Of a DNA stretch of 64,000 nt, positions 34,910-46,792 are shown piece by piece. The translations under genes were made by a program, and so were the position numbers. The stretch's first letter is position 1; every line of letters begins with the position of its first letter. The notes under the pieces were generated by a model that saw nothing but the letters and a program-made list of their open reading frames with translations, was not told the origin of the DNA and searched no databases. The DNA is from Ignavibacteria bacterium (GTDB taxonomy: Bacteria; Bacteroidota; Ignavibacteria; Ignavibacteriales; SURF-24), in the NCBI GenBank assembly GCA_025612375.1, contig JAAXKN010000008.1, positions 1 to 64,000 on the forward strand. The letters run 5' to 3'.

Positions 34910-35875
34910 TCAGGCCTTTTCCTGGCTGAATTCATTTACAAAGTAGGATATTGTTTCCTTTAGGCCGTCAATAAGGTTGAACTCAGGCTTAAAGCCCAGG
35001 CCTTCAACGGTATCCTTTATTGAGGCCAGGCTGTGCTTTATGTCGCCGGGCCTTTCAGGCTCAAAAACGATCCTGCTCCGGCTTCCTGTTTCTTTAATTA
35101 TAAGTTCAGCAAGCTCCTTTATAGTAATAGACGCCCCGTTTGCAACATTAAAGACCCCGTGCGCCTGAGGGTTCGCTGCCGCAATGACGTTTGCATTTAC
35201 AACATCCTTAACAAAAACAAAGTCGCGTGTCTGCTCTCCGTCGCCATAAATTGTAATCGGTTCATTTTTAAGCGCCTTGCTGACAAATATGGGAATAGCT
35301 GCTGCATACTGGCTCTGGGGGTCCTGCCTGGGCCCGAATACATTAAAGTATCTTAAGGAAACCGTCCCCAGATTAAAGCTTTCCCTGTACATTTCCAGGT
35401 AGTACTCGCCGTCAAGTTTTGTAATGCCGTAGGGACTCTTGGGCATAGGGCGCATTGTAGTAAATTTCGGGCTTTCGGGATTATCGCCGTAAACGGCCGC
35501 AGAGCTCGAATGGACGACTTTCCTTACATTATGCTGCCTTGCAGCCTCAAGCACGTTTAGAAGCCCCAGTACGTTAATCTCAACGCATTCCACGGGCTTC
35601 ACTACCGATTCAGGTACAGAAATCATTGCGGCCAGGTGATGGACGTAGGTTGCACCCTCAAGAACAGAAAAAACAAGATCCCTGTCTGTTATGCTTCCGC
35701 GGTGAAAGTTTATTTTTGGAAACAGCGTCACATTCTTCAGGTGGCCGCTCCTCAGGTTATCTATGACGTGCACATCTGCACCCCTGGCAATCCAGTACTC
35801 GGCAATATGACTTCCTATAAAACCGGCTCCGCCGGTAATAACCACCTTTAAGTTATCCACATTCAAGTTATCCAC
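34910..35875 (-). CDS. NAD-dependent epimerase/dehydratase (UDP-glucose 4-epimerase-like)
   Basis: This 321-residue protein is of the extended short-chain dehydrogenase family. The NAD-binding motif is TGGAGFIGSHIAEYW, and the catalytic Ser-Tyr-Lys set lies in SSSAAVYG and YGITKLDGE. NVFGPRQDP and GDGEQTRDFVFV are typical of GalE-like or WbpP-like nucleotide-sugar epimerases. The likely role is sugar-nucleotide supply for surface polysaccharide. The start is uncertain: GTG at 35875 and the next in-frame GTG at 35860 both lie inside DnaA boxes, so the N-terminal VDNLNVDNLK-like stretch is encoded by origin sequence. Confidence 0.88.
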   Translation of the reverse strand: MDNLNVDNLKVVITGGAGFIGSHIAEYWIARGADVHVIDNLRSGHLKNVTLFPKINFHRGSITDRDLVFSVLEGATYVHHLAAMISVPESVVKPVECVEINVLGLLNVLEAARQHNVRKVVHSSSAAVYGDNPESPKFTTMRPMPKSPYGITKLDGEYYLEMYRESFNLGTVSLRYFNVFGPRQDPQSQYAAAIPIFVSKALKNEPITIYGDGEQTRDFVFVKDVVNANVIAAANPQAHGVFNVANGASITIKELAELIIKETGSRSRIVFEPERPGDIKHSLASIKDTVEGLGFKPEFNLIDGLKETISYFVNEFSQEKA

Positions 35876-36214
35876 ATTTTACCCCGATATTTTTGTTATG
35901 AATGTACTTCCGCTTTTAAGAAAGATCAAAGCATGAAATATATAAAATTTTATCTTATTCCGGCATAATGACTTAGAGAATTTTCTTAATAATTAATTTG
36001 CACAGGCAGAAAAATCTATCTATTTTTCATTCCCCCAAAGAATGTTAATAAGTGTGGATAACTTGTGAATAACTTTTTAACGTGAAACCGTTTCACATAC
36101 TCAATGATACACAGATCACATTTTGAAAATGTGGATAACTGTGAGTGAAACCAAGAGAGTGTCTGTAAATGCTTATTTTTCAATAACTTAACTTTTCCAC
36201 ATTAATGTGGATAA
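35853..36214. other. DnaA-box cluster upstream of dnaA
   Basis: Perfect or near-perfect DnaA boxes (TTATCCACA or its complement) lie at 35853-35861, 35868-35876, 36053-36061, 36064-36072 (TGTGAATAA), 36130-36138 and 36206-36214. The first two overlap the start of the epimerase gene. A perfect inverted repeat GTGAAACCGTTTCAC lies at 36082-36096. This region holds the dnaA promoter and the first part of a split origin, and probably serves DnaA autoregulation. Confidence 0.88.
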
Positions 36215-36300
36215 CTTGTTGACAATTTGTGGGGGATTGTGGAAAAACGCCAGAATCTTTAGAATTTTCAATTTTTAACCCATTTTAAATGTTAATAACT

Positions 36301-37716
36301 ATGAATAATGCTGAAAACTTTGCTACAGAAGCCGTAAGTAGCGATCCTAAAATAATTTGGAAAGAATGCTTAAAAGTCATCAGGGAAAACGTCCCCCTTA
36401 TAACCTACAATACGTGGTTCCTGCCCATCAAACCTCTTCACCTGGATAACCTGACATTAAAGATTCAGGTGCCTAACAACTTCTTTATAGAGTGGATTGA
36501 TGAGCACTATAACACCCTGATAAACAAGACCATAAGGCAGATAATAGGCTCTGAGGCAAAGCTCGCTTATGTGATCTCTGAGGAGAACGAAGTGCCCGAG
36601 ATAGAACTCGGACGGGAAACAGCCCCCGAAAAACCGGAACCGGTTACGCATGCTGCTCCCGAACAGGATAAAAAACCTCCTTTTGAATCTTATTTGAACA
36701 GCCGCTACACTTTTGACAACTTTATAAAGGGGGAGGGAAACCAGCTTGCCCGCGCTGCAGCTATTGCAATTGGGGATAACCCGGGCGAAACATCCTTTAA
36801 CCCTTTGTTTATATACGGGGGCGTAGGGCTTGGCAAAACACACCTCATGCAGGCAATTGGAAACAAAATATTAAGCAATTACCCACAAAAAAGGGTTATT
36901 TACCTCTCCAGCGACATCTTTACTGTTGAATTTGTTGAAGCCATACAGTCAAATAAAGTAAATGAATTCTCCAACTTCTATAAAAGCATGGATGCCCTCA
37001 TAATAGATGATATCCAGTTCCTCATAAATAAAGAAAAAACGCAGGACTTATTCTTCCATATTTTCAACACACTTCACCAGTCGGGCAAGCAGATCATACT
37101 TTCCAGCGATAAACCCCCTAAAGACCTGAAAGGCCTGAATGAAAGGCTCATTTCGCGCTTCCAGTGGGGCCTTACAGCTGACGTTCAACCGCCTGACTTT
37201 GAAACCAGAATAGCCATATTAAAGAAAAAAAGCGAAAACTACGGAATAAGCCTTTCTCCTGAAATACTGGAATATATTGCAATTAATATCACATCCAACA
37301 TACGTGAACTTGAAGGCTGCCTGATAAAGCTCCTGGCAAACGCTTCACTGAGCTCAAAAGAGATAAATATTGAGCTGGCAAAGAAAACTGTCCGTGAGAT
37401 TGCAACCGACAGGAAGGTTAATATTTCAATTGAATACATTACCAAGATTGTCTGCGAGACACTGAACGTTGAAGAAGACAAGCTGAGGGACAAAAACCGC
37501 AAAAAAGAGGTCGTACAGGCGCGCATGATTGCAATGTACCTGTCCAAAAAGCTCACAAAGTCGTCCCTAAAGACAATTGGGCTCCACTTTGGGGGAAGGG
37601 ACCACTCAACGGTAATTCATGCCTTTTCGAGCATGGAGCAGATGATGGATGAAGACCAGACGCTGAAGGAGACCGTGGATACGATAAAGAACAAAATAGA
37701 GATGAGCGTATCCTAA
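36301..37716 (+). CDS. dnaA: Chromosomal replication initiator DnaA
   Basis: DnaA is the AAA+ protein that binds DnaA boxes and melts oriC. Domain I (about 1-85) has IWKECLKVIRENV, and a variable domain II (about 90-125) is Pro/Glu-rich. Domain III has YTFDNFIKGEGNQLA, Walker A GGVGLGKTHLM and Walker B LIIDDIQF. Domain IV (about 360-470) has the DnaA signature KTIGLHFGGRDHSTVIHA. ATG at 36301 or 36289 (four codons earlier) could be used; neither has a clear ribosome-binding site. Length (about 471) is normal. It is flanked by DnaA boxes on both sides. Confidence 0.97.
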   Translation: MNNAENFATEAVSSDPKIIWKECLKVIRENVPLITYNTWFLPIKPLHLDNLTLKIQVPNNFFIEWIDEHYNTLINKTIRQIIGSEAKLAYVISEENEVPEIELGRETAPEKPEPVTHAAPEQDKKPPFESYLNSRYTFDNFIKGEGNQLARAAAIAIGDNPGETSFNPLFIYGGVGLGKTHLMQAIGNKILSNYPQKRVIYLSSDIFTVEFVEAIQSNKVNEFSNFYKSMDALIIDDIQFLINKEKTQDLFFHIFNTLHQSGKQIILSSDKPPKDLKGLNERLISRFQWGLTADVQPPDFETRIAILKKKSENYGISLSPEILEYIAINITSNIRELEGCLIKLLANASLSSKEINIELAKKTVREIATDRKVNISIEYITKIVCETLNVEEDKLRDKNRKKEVVQARMIAMYLSKKLTKSSLKTIGLHFGGRDHSTVIHAFSSMEQMMDEDQTLKETVDTIKNKIEMSVS

Positions 37717-38154
37717 AAAAAAAACGGCCCCTGCGGGGCCTGAAAACGGGGTAGAGGAGGGCTTATTCTACCCAAAAACAGCCCCTGGAAACTACCCCGA
37801 AACAAGTGTTCTTTTAATGTGGATTTCCACAAAACTTATGTGGACAAGCTGTGGATAAACAGTGGAAATGGTGTGGATAAAACACCCCTTATTCACACAG
37901 TGTTAATTACTCAAAGTTAGCCTGAAGTTGTCCACATTTAAAAACGTTTAAAAACGCGGAATTTGAGCCGAATCCACGGCATTTTGAGTTATCCACATAT
38001 TAACACTATTATTAAATTTATTAATTATTTTAAAAACATAAATAATAATAAATATAAGCCTGTGGATTGTTGATAACACGACTTAATACCTCACGATTCG
38101 CATTGAAAGTGAGGTTAAAAAATGATATTTTTACACTTTAATTTGGAGAAAAAA
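37717..38154. other. Putative oriC between dnaA and dnaN
   Basis: A 438-bp gene-free stretch. It begins with the hairpin GGCCCC-TGC-GGGGCC (37726-37740) after dnaA. DnaA boxes follow at 37850-37858, 37872-37880, 37889-37897 (TTATTCACA) and 37989-37997, with a one-mismatch box TTGTCCACA at 37928-37936. Directly after the last box comes a very AT-rich stretch (about 37998-38058) of TTAA/TAAT repeats, a good candidate for the DNA unwinding element. Boxes followed by an AT-rich element next to dnaA is the usual form of a bacterial origin. Confidence 0.85.
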
Positions 38155-39288
38155 ATGGAATTTAAGGTAAACAGTAAGTCACTGGAAAAACTGCTGACGA
38201 AAATAATTCCGGCCGTCCCAAACCGCACACCTATGCCTATCCTGGAGAACTTTTTATTCGACTTAAAGGACGGATTGCTTACCATTTATGCTACCGATCT
38301 GGAGATAGCCTTAAAATCATCATTAAACGTAGTAACCGAAGAAAATATGAGGCTGGTTGTACCTGCACGCCTCCTTTTTGATATAGTCCGTTCACTGCAG
38401 GAAACTACCATAATTTTTGACATTTCCGGCAGCGGAAAAATAAACTTAAAGACCGATAATGGTGTTTACACTATTAGTTATCTCATGCCCGAGGAATTTC
38501 CCGATATACCCGCTTTCCCGGCCGGGGATATTGATACAGAACGCATAGGAGAAGTGGACATTACGGGAGGTGAACTGAAAAAGGCAATTGAACAGACCTC
38601 ATTTGCAATGAGCAAAGAGGATATGCGCCCGGCAATGATGGGAACCCTCCTGGAATTTCAGGATGACGGTCTCAGGTTCGTTACCACAGACGGCCACAGG
38701 CTGGTTAACCTCTTCAAGAAAAACATCAGCCTCCGCTTTAACGAGCAGTATATAATTCCTGAAAGGGCTATTTCAGTTTTGGTGAAAATTCTGGATGAAA
38801 AAGACGTAAAAATGCTCTTAAGCAAGACACACATCTCTTTCAGGGTCGGCGACCTGGAGTTTATAACAAGGCTCATCGGGCAGAAATACCCCGACTACAG
38901 GAGCGTTATTCCTCTTGAAAATGAAAACAAGATGAAGATTAAGAATCAGGACCTGCTTTCAACCGTAAAAAGAATGCTCCTGTTTTCACCTTCAAATTCC
39001 AGAAAGGTAAAATTTGCCATATCAAAGGACAACCTTGAGGTTTCAGCCGAGGATCTGGACCTGGGTGCCTTTGCAAAGGAAAACATACAGTGCGAGTATT
39101 CGGGCGAACCGATGGATATAGGCTTTAATTCGGCGTATGTAAATGACGTCATAAGCCATCTTTCAGGCGAGGAAGAGATTACCTTCAGGCTTCATTCTCC
39201 AACAAAGGCCGTTATAATTGAGCCCGTGAAGAACAGGGAGAACGAGGAACTGATGATGCTTTTAATGCCTGTTCGCTTAAACAATTAA
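38155..39288 (+). CDS. dnaN: DNA polymerase III beta sliding clamp
   Basis: DnaN is the ring-shaped dimer that tethers polymerase III to DNA. The 377-residue protein has the three-fold clamp architecture, starting MEFKVNSKSLEKLL and ending in the conserved MLLMPVRLNN. The motif PAMMGTLLEF lies in the second domain. ATG at 38155 with GGAG 6 nt upstream is preferred to an in-frame ATG at 38122, which would add 11 non-conserved residues. Next is recF, 22 bp away. Confidence 0.97.
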   Translation: MEFKVNSKSLEKLLTKIIPAVPNRTPMPILENFLFDLKDGLLTIYATDLEIALKSSLNVVTEENMRLVVPARLLFDIVRSLQETTIIFDISGSGKINLKTDNGVYTISYLMPEEFPDIPAFPAGDIDTERIGEVDITGGELKKAIEQTSFAMSKEDMRPAMMGTLLEFQDDGLRFVTTDGHRLVNLFKKNISLRFNEQYIIPERAISVLVKILDEKDVKMLLSKTHISFRVGDLEFITRLIGQKYPDYRSVIPLENENKMKIKNQDLLSTVKRMLLFSPSNSRKVKFAISKDNLEVSAEDLDLGAFAKENIQCEYSGEPMDIGFNSAYVNDVISHLSGEEEITFRLHSPTKAVIIEPVKNRENEELMMLLMPVRLNN

Positions 39289-39310
39289 ATTGTAAATCCG
39301 CCGGAGCGGA

Positions 39311-40426
39311 ATGAAATTAGAATCCATACTGCTAAAGAATTTTAGAATTCATTTAGATACACAAATTGAGTTTTCTAACGGTATAAATTACATAGTAGGA
39401 GGAAACGGACAGGGGAAGACTTCTATTTTAGAGGCGATCTATTATTTGTGTACGACCAAGGGGTACAACTCTGTTACCGACAGCGAGGTTGTAAACTTTA
39501 ATGACAATTACTTTGAGGTCAAAGGTACATTTAAGGGCCTGACTGATAATAACGTCAGAGTATATTATACGGCACCGGATAACAAGAAGTATTTTTTTGT
39601 GGATGGCAAACAGGTCTTCCGTGCGGCAAACGTTATCGGAAAGTACCCTGTTGTAATTCTGACTCCCGAGGATCACTCCATAACACAGGGATCCCCCGGC
39701 GACAGAAGAAAATTTATAGATTCTGTAATCTCTCAGTCCAGCGAAACATATTTGCAGATTCTTCTGGAATACAACCGTACACTGCGCCAGAGATCCTCTC
39801 TTTTATCCCAAATTAAAGAAACCCGGGACAGAAGTTTATTCGGGCAGCTGGATGCCTGGTCGGAAAGGCTTGCCGAGGCGGGCTCTGAGATCATAAAACA
39901 CAGGATCAGTTTCCTGGAAAGCTTTAACGTCTACGTGGAAAGTTCTTACAAAAATATCATGGGAAGCCTGGAAAACCCGACGGTACTTTATCAGTACCTG
40001 GACGGACTTGCAGATGGAGTAAATGTTGAGGCAAGGTTTCTGGAGCTCTTAGGTAAAAAGCGGGATGATGAAATCAGGCGGGGCACTAACCTGGTCGGGC
40101 CGCACAGGGACGACTTTGATTTCAGCATCAACGGGGTGAATTTGAAAAAATACGGCTCGCAGGGGCAGAATAAAACATTTCAGATTATGCTGCGCTTTGC
40201 ACAGTTTTTTTATCTGAAAGACAGCCTCTCAAGAGTACCCATTTTTCTCATGGATGACGTCTTCGGAGAGCTCGACACACTGAGGGCTTCTAAGATAAGC
40301 GAGTACCTCAGGCACGTCGGGCAGGCGTTTGTAACGCTTACAGATTTTTCAAATTTTTCCTATTTAACTAAATCGGAAAACGACATTTTAATAAAAGTTA
40401 AAGACGGACAGGCCACATATGCCTGA
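39311..40426 (+). CDS. recF: DNA replication and repair protein RecF
   Basis: RecF is an SMC-like ATPase that helps load RecA at gaps. The 371-residue protein has Walker [16 protein letters not shown] (about residues 30-44), signature-motif region around [14 protein letters not shown], and Walker [12 protein letters not shown]. The start [12 protein letters not shown] is typical. GGAG precedes the ATG. Its end overlaps the DUF721 gene by 8 bp. Confidence 0.96.
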   Translation: MKLESILLKNFRIHLDTQIEFSNGINYIVGGNGQGKTSILEAIYYLCTTKGYNSVTDSEVVNFNDNYFEVKGTFKGLTDNNVRVYYTAPDNKKYFFVDGKQVFRAANVIGKYPVVILTPEDHSITQGSPGDRRKFIDSVISQSSETYLQILLEYNRTLRQRSSLLSQIKETRDRSLFGQLDAWSERLAEAGSEIIKHRISFLESFNVYVESSYKNIMGSLENPTVLYQYLDGLADGVNVEARFLELLGKKRDDEIRRGTNLVGPHRDDFDFSINGVNLKKYGSQGQNKTFQIMLRFAQFFYLKDSLSRVPIFLMDDVFGELDTLRASKISEYLRHVGQAFVTLTDFSNFSYLTKSENDILIKVKDGQATYA

Positions 40427-40703
40427 TGCAAAAAGTTTTTCGGAAGTTTTTCAAAAAGATGAAACTTTAGCCAACTTAAGAGCATTTATACAGAGTGCGG
40501 AGGTCGTTGATAAGTTCTATGAACTATTTCCCGACCTTAAAAAGCTGGCAAAGGCAAAAAAGGTAGACAAGCAGGTTCTCTATCTCAAGGTCGAGAATTC
40601 GGTCTTGAGGAGCGAACTGAAATTCAGGCAAAAAATAATTATAGACAAGATAAACTCCCACTTCCACAAGGAGCTTATTAAGTCAATAAAGTTCGTTGCT
40701 TAA
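40419..40703 (+). CDS. DUF721 protein (DciA-like)
   Basis: This 94-residue protein of the DUF721 family lies between recF and gyrB, its classical position. It shows the basic KH-like fold with [27 protein letters not shown]. DciA proteins of this family interact with and help load the replicative helicase DnaB in bacteria lacking DnaC/DnaI. Identity as a functional DciA is inferred from family and context. The gene overlaps recF by 8 bp, so it is translationally coupled. Confidence 0.85.
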   Translation: MPDAKSFSEVFQKDETLANLRAFIQSAEVVDKFYELFPDLKKLAKAKKVDKQVLYLKVENSVLRSELKFRQKIIIDKINSHFHKELIKSIKFVA

Positions 40704-40721
40704 AAAGAAGTACAGTAATAA

Positions 40722-42710
<1,989 letters not shown>

Positions 42711-42789
42711 ATTACTAATTAGCAAGTTGTAATTAGTAGGCAGTAAAGAGTTAAGATAAAATTATTATAAAACAGGAAATATTTTTAGT

Positions 42790-45279
42790 ATGGCTACAAT
42801 TTTTGAAAAAATAGTGCCGGTTGCATTGGAAGAGGAAATGAAATCCTCCTATATAGATTATGCTATGTCTGTTATAGTTTCAAGAGCATTGCCGGATGTA
42901 AGAGATGGCCTTAAACCTGTTCACCGCAGAGTTTTGTATGGAATGCATGAACTGGGAGTTCCGTTCAATAAGCCGTATAAAAAGTCAGCAAGAATCGTCG
43001 GTGAGGTTTTAGGAAAGTACCATCCGCACGGCGATACGGCAGTATATGATACGATGGTTAGAATGGTGCAGGATTTCTCACTTAGATACCCATTGGTTGA
43101 CGGCCAGGGTAACTTCGGTTCCGTTGACGGCGACTCTGCTGCTGCTATGCGTTATACAGAGGCACGCCTGGCAAGAATAGCCGAGGAAATGCTGCGCGAC
43201 CTGGATAAGAACACGGTTGATTTCGCACCTAACTTTGACGACTCTTTGCAGGAGCCGGTGGTTATGCCTTCATACCTTCCGAACCTTCTTGTCAACGGTG
43301 CAAGCGGTATTGCTGTTGGTATGGCAACAAACATTCCGCCTCACAACATTGTTGAAGTGGTTGACGGCCTGGTGGCACTCATTAAAAACCCCGACATTAC
43401 TTCTGAAAAACTGATGAAGTATGTTACGGCGCCTGACTTTCCCACGGGCGGAATTATCTTCGGCTACGACGGCGTAAAGGAGGCTTATACAACGGGCCGC
43501 GGCCGTGTGGTTGTAAGGGCAAAGGCTAACGTTGAAACACTCAAAAACGACAGGGAAAACATCGTTGTAACTGAAATTCCCTACCAGGTAAACAAGGCTA
43601 ACCTCATTGAAAAAATTGCTGAACTGGTCCGCGAAGGAAAAATAAACGACATATCGAACATACGCGATGAGTCGGACAGGGACGGAATGAGGGTTGTAAT
43701 TGAACTTAAGCGCGACGCTCAGCCTGAGGTGGTCTTAAACCAGCTCTTTAAGCACACACAGATGCAGATCACTTTCGGCGTCATTATGCTGGCACTCGTT
43801 AAGGGTATACCGAAGATCCTGACGCTGAAGGAAATGATGTCGTACTTCCTCGAACACAGAATGGAAGTCCTGATCAGAAGGACAAAGTTCGAGCTCGACG
43901 CCGCAGAACGGCGCGCCCACATTCTTGAAGGCTATATAATTGCACTCGACAATATAGATGAAGTGATCGAGACAATTAAGAAGTCAAGGGACGTTGAGAC
44001 CGCCAAGAACAACCTTATGAGGCGCTTCAAGCTCTCAGAAATACAGGCACGCGCAATCCTGGATATGAGGCTTCAGAGGCTGACAGGCCTGGAAAGAAAG
44101 AAAATTGAAGACGAGTACAGGGAAATAATAAAGTTAATTGAAAAATTAAGAGGCATTCTGGCAAGCGAAGAAAAAAGATATCAGATTATCATACAGGAAC
44201 TCCAGGCTATCAAGGAAAGATACGGCGACGAAAGAAGAACAGATATCATCCGCGACTACAAGGAATTCTCACTTGAAGATATCATTGCCGAGGAAGACGT
44301 TGTTGTAACAATCTCGCATAACGGCTTCATCAAGCGCTTCCCGGTCAGCGGATACCGCAAGCAGGGACGCGGAGGCAAGGGAGTTACCGGTGCCGGTACG
44401 AAAGAAGATGACTTTGTTGAACACATGTTTATCGCTTCAACGCACCATTACATAATGTTCTTTACAGACAAGGGCAAGTGCTACTGGCTGAAGGTTCACG
44501 AGATTCCCGAAGGAGGACGCGCCTCCAGAGGCCGCTCGATACTTAACCTGATTGAAAAGGAAAAGGACGAAAACATTACGGCTTTCGTTTCTGTCAAGGA
44601 ATTCAGTGACGACATGTACCTTGTTATGGCAACAGAACAGGGCACGGTTAAGAAGACTGTCCTTTCAGCCTACTCAAACGTCAGAAAAGGCGGCATTAAC
44701 GCCATTAACCTTACTGACGGCGACCGCCTGATTGAGGTTAAGAAAACCGACGGCAATAACGACCTCATTCTTGGTACCCGCAACGGTATGGCAATCCGCT
44801 TCAGCGAGAAAGACGTCCGCGACATGGGACGTACAGCCACCGGCGTACGCGGAGTCAACCTTGGCAAGGGAGACGTTGTTGTTGGACTCATAGTCATAAG
44901 CCGCGCTTCAACGGTTCTTGTTGTAACCGACAAGGGCTATGGCAAACGCTCGGACCTTGAGGATTACAGACTCACTCACCGCGGCGGCAAGGGAATCATT
45001 ACTATCAAGACAAGCGATAAAAACGGCAAGATGATAGCAATGAGGGAAGTTAACGACAACGATGAACTCGTAATCATGACCGAACAGGGAATGATCATTC
45101 GCCAGAGCGTCAGAGACCTGAGAGTCATGGGACGGAATACCCAGGGCGTAAGGCTCATAAGACTCAGCGAAGACGATTCAATTGCTGATATCGCACGCGT
45201 AATTTCCGAAGATGATGAGGCTCAGGAAACTGCAAACGGAAAAGAGTCCGTTGAAGTTGAAGAGGCTCTGGATATATAA
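42790..45279 (+). CDS. gyrA: DNA gyrase subunit A
   Basis: GyrA cuts and rejoins DNA. The 829-residue protein has the catalytic Tyr122 in [10 protein letters not shown]. The quinolone-resistance region is [22 protein letters not shown]; it has the sensitive-type pattern HGDTAVYD with Thr at the position of E. coli Ser83's neighbour. The C-terminal six-bladed pinwheel holds the GyrA box QGRGGKG, and ends in an acidic tail. It is followed by a strong terminator that closes the dnaA-gyrA series. Confidence 0.97.
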   Translation: MATIFEKIVPVALEEEMKSSYIDYAMSVIVSRALPDVRDGLKPVHRRVLYGMHELGVPFNKPYKKSARIVGEVLGKYHPHGDTAVYDTMVRMVQDFSLRYPLVDGQGNFGSVDGDSAAAMRYTEARLARIAEEMLRDLDKNTVDFAPNFDDSLQEPVVMPSYLPNLLVNGASGIAVGMATNIPPHNIVEVVDGLVALIKNPDITSEKLMKYVTAPDFPTGGIIFGYDGVKEAYTTGRGRVVVRAKANVETLKNDRENIVVTEIPYQVNKANLIEKIAELVREGKINDISNIRDESDRDGMRVVIELKRDAQPEVVLNQLFKHTQMQITFGVIMLALVKGIPKILTLKEMMSYFLEHRMEVLIRRTKFELDAAERRAHILEGYIIALDNIDEVIETIKKSRDVETAKNNLMRRFKLSEIQARAILDMRLQRLTGLERKKIEDEYREIIKLIEKLRGILASEEKRYQIIIQELQAIKERYGDERRTDIIRDYKEFSLEDIIAEEDVVVTISHNGFIKRFPVSGYRKQGRGGKGVTGAGTKEDDFVEHMFIASTHHYIMFFTDKGKCYWLKVHEIPEGGRASRGRSILNLIEKEKDENITAFVSVKEFSDDMYLVMATEQGTVKKTVLSAYSNVRKGGINAINLTDGDRLIEVKKTDGNNDLILGTRNGMAIRFSEKDVRDMGRTATGVRGVNLGKGDVVVGLIVISRASTVLVVTDKGYGKRSDLEDYRLTHRGGKGIITIKTSDKNGKMIAMREVNDNDELVIMTEQGMIIRQSVRDLRVMGRNTQGVRLIRLSEDDSIADIARVISEDDEAQETANGKESVEVEEALDI

Positions 45280-45307
45280 GATCGCGTAATTTGATCTTAA
45301 ATTTGTT

Positions 45308-45347
45308 AAACCCTGAAAGGTCTTTGTACTTTTCAGGGTTTTTTTTC
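45308..45347 (+). terminator. Terminator of gyrA
   Basis: The arms AACCCTGAAA (45309-45318) and TTTCAGGGTT (45331-45340) are perfectly complementary and followed by a T-run. Confidence 0.92.
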
Positions 45348-45454
45348 ACCCAAAAAGACAAAAATAAATCCACTTTGAATATTTAACGGCGTTAGCTATT
45401 TTAGATCCGGAAGAAAAATAAATACATGATTAAAAAACAAAAACCAGGTTTTTT

Positions 45455-46675
45455 ATGAAAAATCACGACATCCGGAATTTCGACACAAAATGCGTTCATT
45501 CAGGAATCGGCAGTTATGAGTTCGGACCAGTAACTCCTCCAATTTACCAGACCTCAACATTCAGGTTTGATTCGGCCCAGCACGGAGCGTCTCTTTTCGC
45601 AGGAAAGGAAAAGGGATATATCTACACAAGGATGACCAACCCTACCGTGGAAGCTCTGGAAGACTGTGTGGCTGAACTTGAAGGCGGATACAAGGCACTT
45701 GGATGCGCAAGCGGAATGGCCGCAGTTCACACTGTTTTTATGGCAATGCTTAAAGCAGGCGACCACGTTGTATGTTCTTCAATTGTATACGGCCCCACTT
45801 CCACACTCCTCATCACTATAATGGCAAACTTCGGCGTGGAGACTACATTTGTAGACACTTCGGACCTCGCGAAAGTAAAAGAGGCAATGCGCCCAAATAC
45901 AAAAATGCTGTACGTGGAAACCCCCGCAAACCCGACACTTTCTATTACCGACCTGGAAGGAGCAGCAAAGATTGCGCACGCTAACGGTGCAAAGCTTGTT
46001 GTGGATAATACATTTTTAAGCCCTGCTCTGCAGCGCCCTATGGAATTTGGTGCTGACGTTGTGCTGCACAGCATGACGAAATTCTTAAACGGGCACGCGG
46101 ATGTCGTTGCGGGAATTGTTGTGGTTAAGGATGAGGAAGCTTATAAGGTATTTAAAAAAGTATTAAATCAGATAGGCGGCGTCATTGATCCCTTTAATTC
46201 ATTCCTTGTGCACAGGGGAATCAAAACCCTTTCTCTCAGAATGCAGAAGCACTGCGAAAACGCACAGGCGGTAGCTGAATTTCTGGAAAAGCACCCACTC
46301 GTAAAATGGGTTGCCTATCCGGGACTTAAGAGCCATCCGCAGTATGAAATTGCTCAGAAACAGCACCATGGCGGACACGGCGGCGTTATCTCTTTTGAAG
46401 TTGAAGGAGGCTACGAGGCAGGTGAGATTATGATGAACTCGGTTAAACTCTGCCAGCTGGCTGTAAGTCTTGGCGGCATTGAAACCTTAATTCAGCATCC
46501 TGCAAGCATGACACACGCCTCAATGGGCAAGGAAGGAAGAAAAACCGCTGGAATTACAGAAGGCCTGGTAAGGCTTTCGGTAGGAATTGAAAACGCTGCC
46601 GATATAATTGAGTGCCTTGAAAACGCACTTGCAGAAACCACAAAAACAGATACAACGGTTTTTGAACAGATCTGA
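45455..46675 (+). CDS. Cys/Met-metabolism PLP enzyme, methionine gamma-lyase-like
   Basis: This 406-residue enzyme is of the trans-sulfuration family. It has TRMTNPTVEALEDCVAELEGG, the cofactor-binding SGMAAVHT, and PLP Lys209 in HSMTKFLNGHADVVAG. The overall pattern (FGVETTFVDTSDL, YVETPANPTLSI) is closest to methionine gamma-lyase, which splits methionine into methanethiol, ammonia and 2-oxobutyrate. The active-site position that is Cys in well-studied methionine gamma-lyases (YGCT) is Pro here (YGPT). Cystathionine gamma-lyase or O-acetylhomoserine sulfhydrylase activity is therefore possible. No SAM riboswitch was seen upstream. Confidence 0.82.
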   Translation: MKNHDIRNFDTKCVHSGIGSYEFGPVTPPIYQTSTFRFDSAQHGASLFAGKEKGYIYTRMTNPTVEALEDCVAELEGGYKALGCASGMAAVHTVFMAMLKAGDHVVCSSIVYGPTSTLLITIMANFGVETTFVDTSDLAKVKEAMRPNTKMLYVETPANPTLSITDLEGAAKIAHANGAKLVVDNTFLSPALQRPMEFGADVVLHSMTKFLNGHADVVAGIVVVKDEEAYKVFKKVLNQIGGVIDPFNSFLVHRGIKTLSLRMQKHCENAQAVAEFLEKHPLVKWVAYPGLKSHPQYEIAQKQHHGGHGGVISFEVEGGYEAGEIMMNSVKLCQLAVSLGGIETLIQHPASMTHASMGKEGRKTAGITEGLVRLSVGIENAADIIECLENALAETTKTDTTVFEQI

Positions 46676-46721
46676 TTTGAACAGATATAAAAAATATTAA
46701 TCTTTAGAAAGAATAAATTAT

Positions 46722-46761
46722 AAATCCCGGGAGTTACTATAAAAGACTTCCGGGATTTTGT
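46722..46761 (+). terminator. Terminator of the PLP enzyme gene
   Basis: The arms AAATCCCGGGAG (46722-46733) and CTTCCGGGATTT (46747-46758) pair with one wobble and are followed by a short T-run. Confidence 0.8.
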
Positions 46762-46792
46762 AATTCAGACATAATTACCAAGGAGACAAAAG

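Noticed and set aside
36082-36096. Third parS site near dnaA
   Set aside because: The half-sites are in the opposite order to parS (GTGAAAC then GTTTCAC), so it does not fit the ParB consensus; it is listed as a separate observation.
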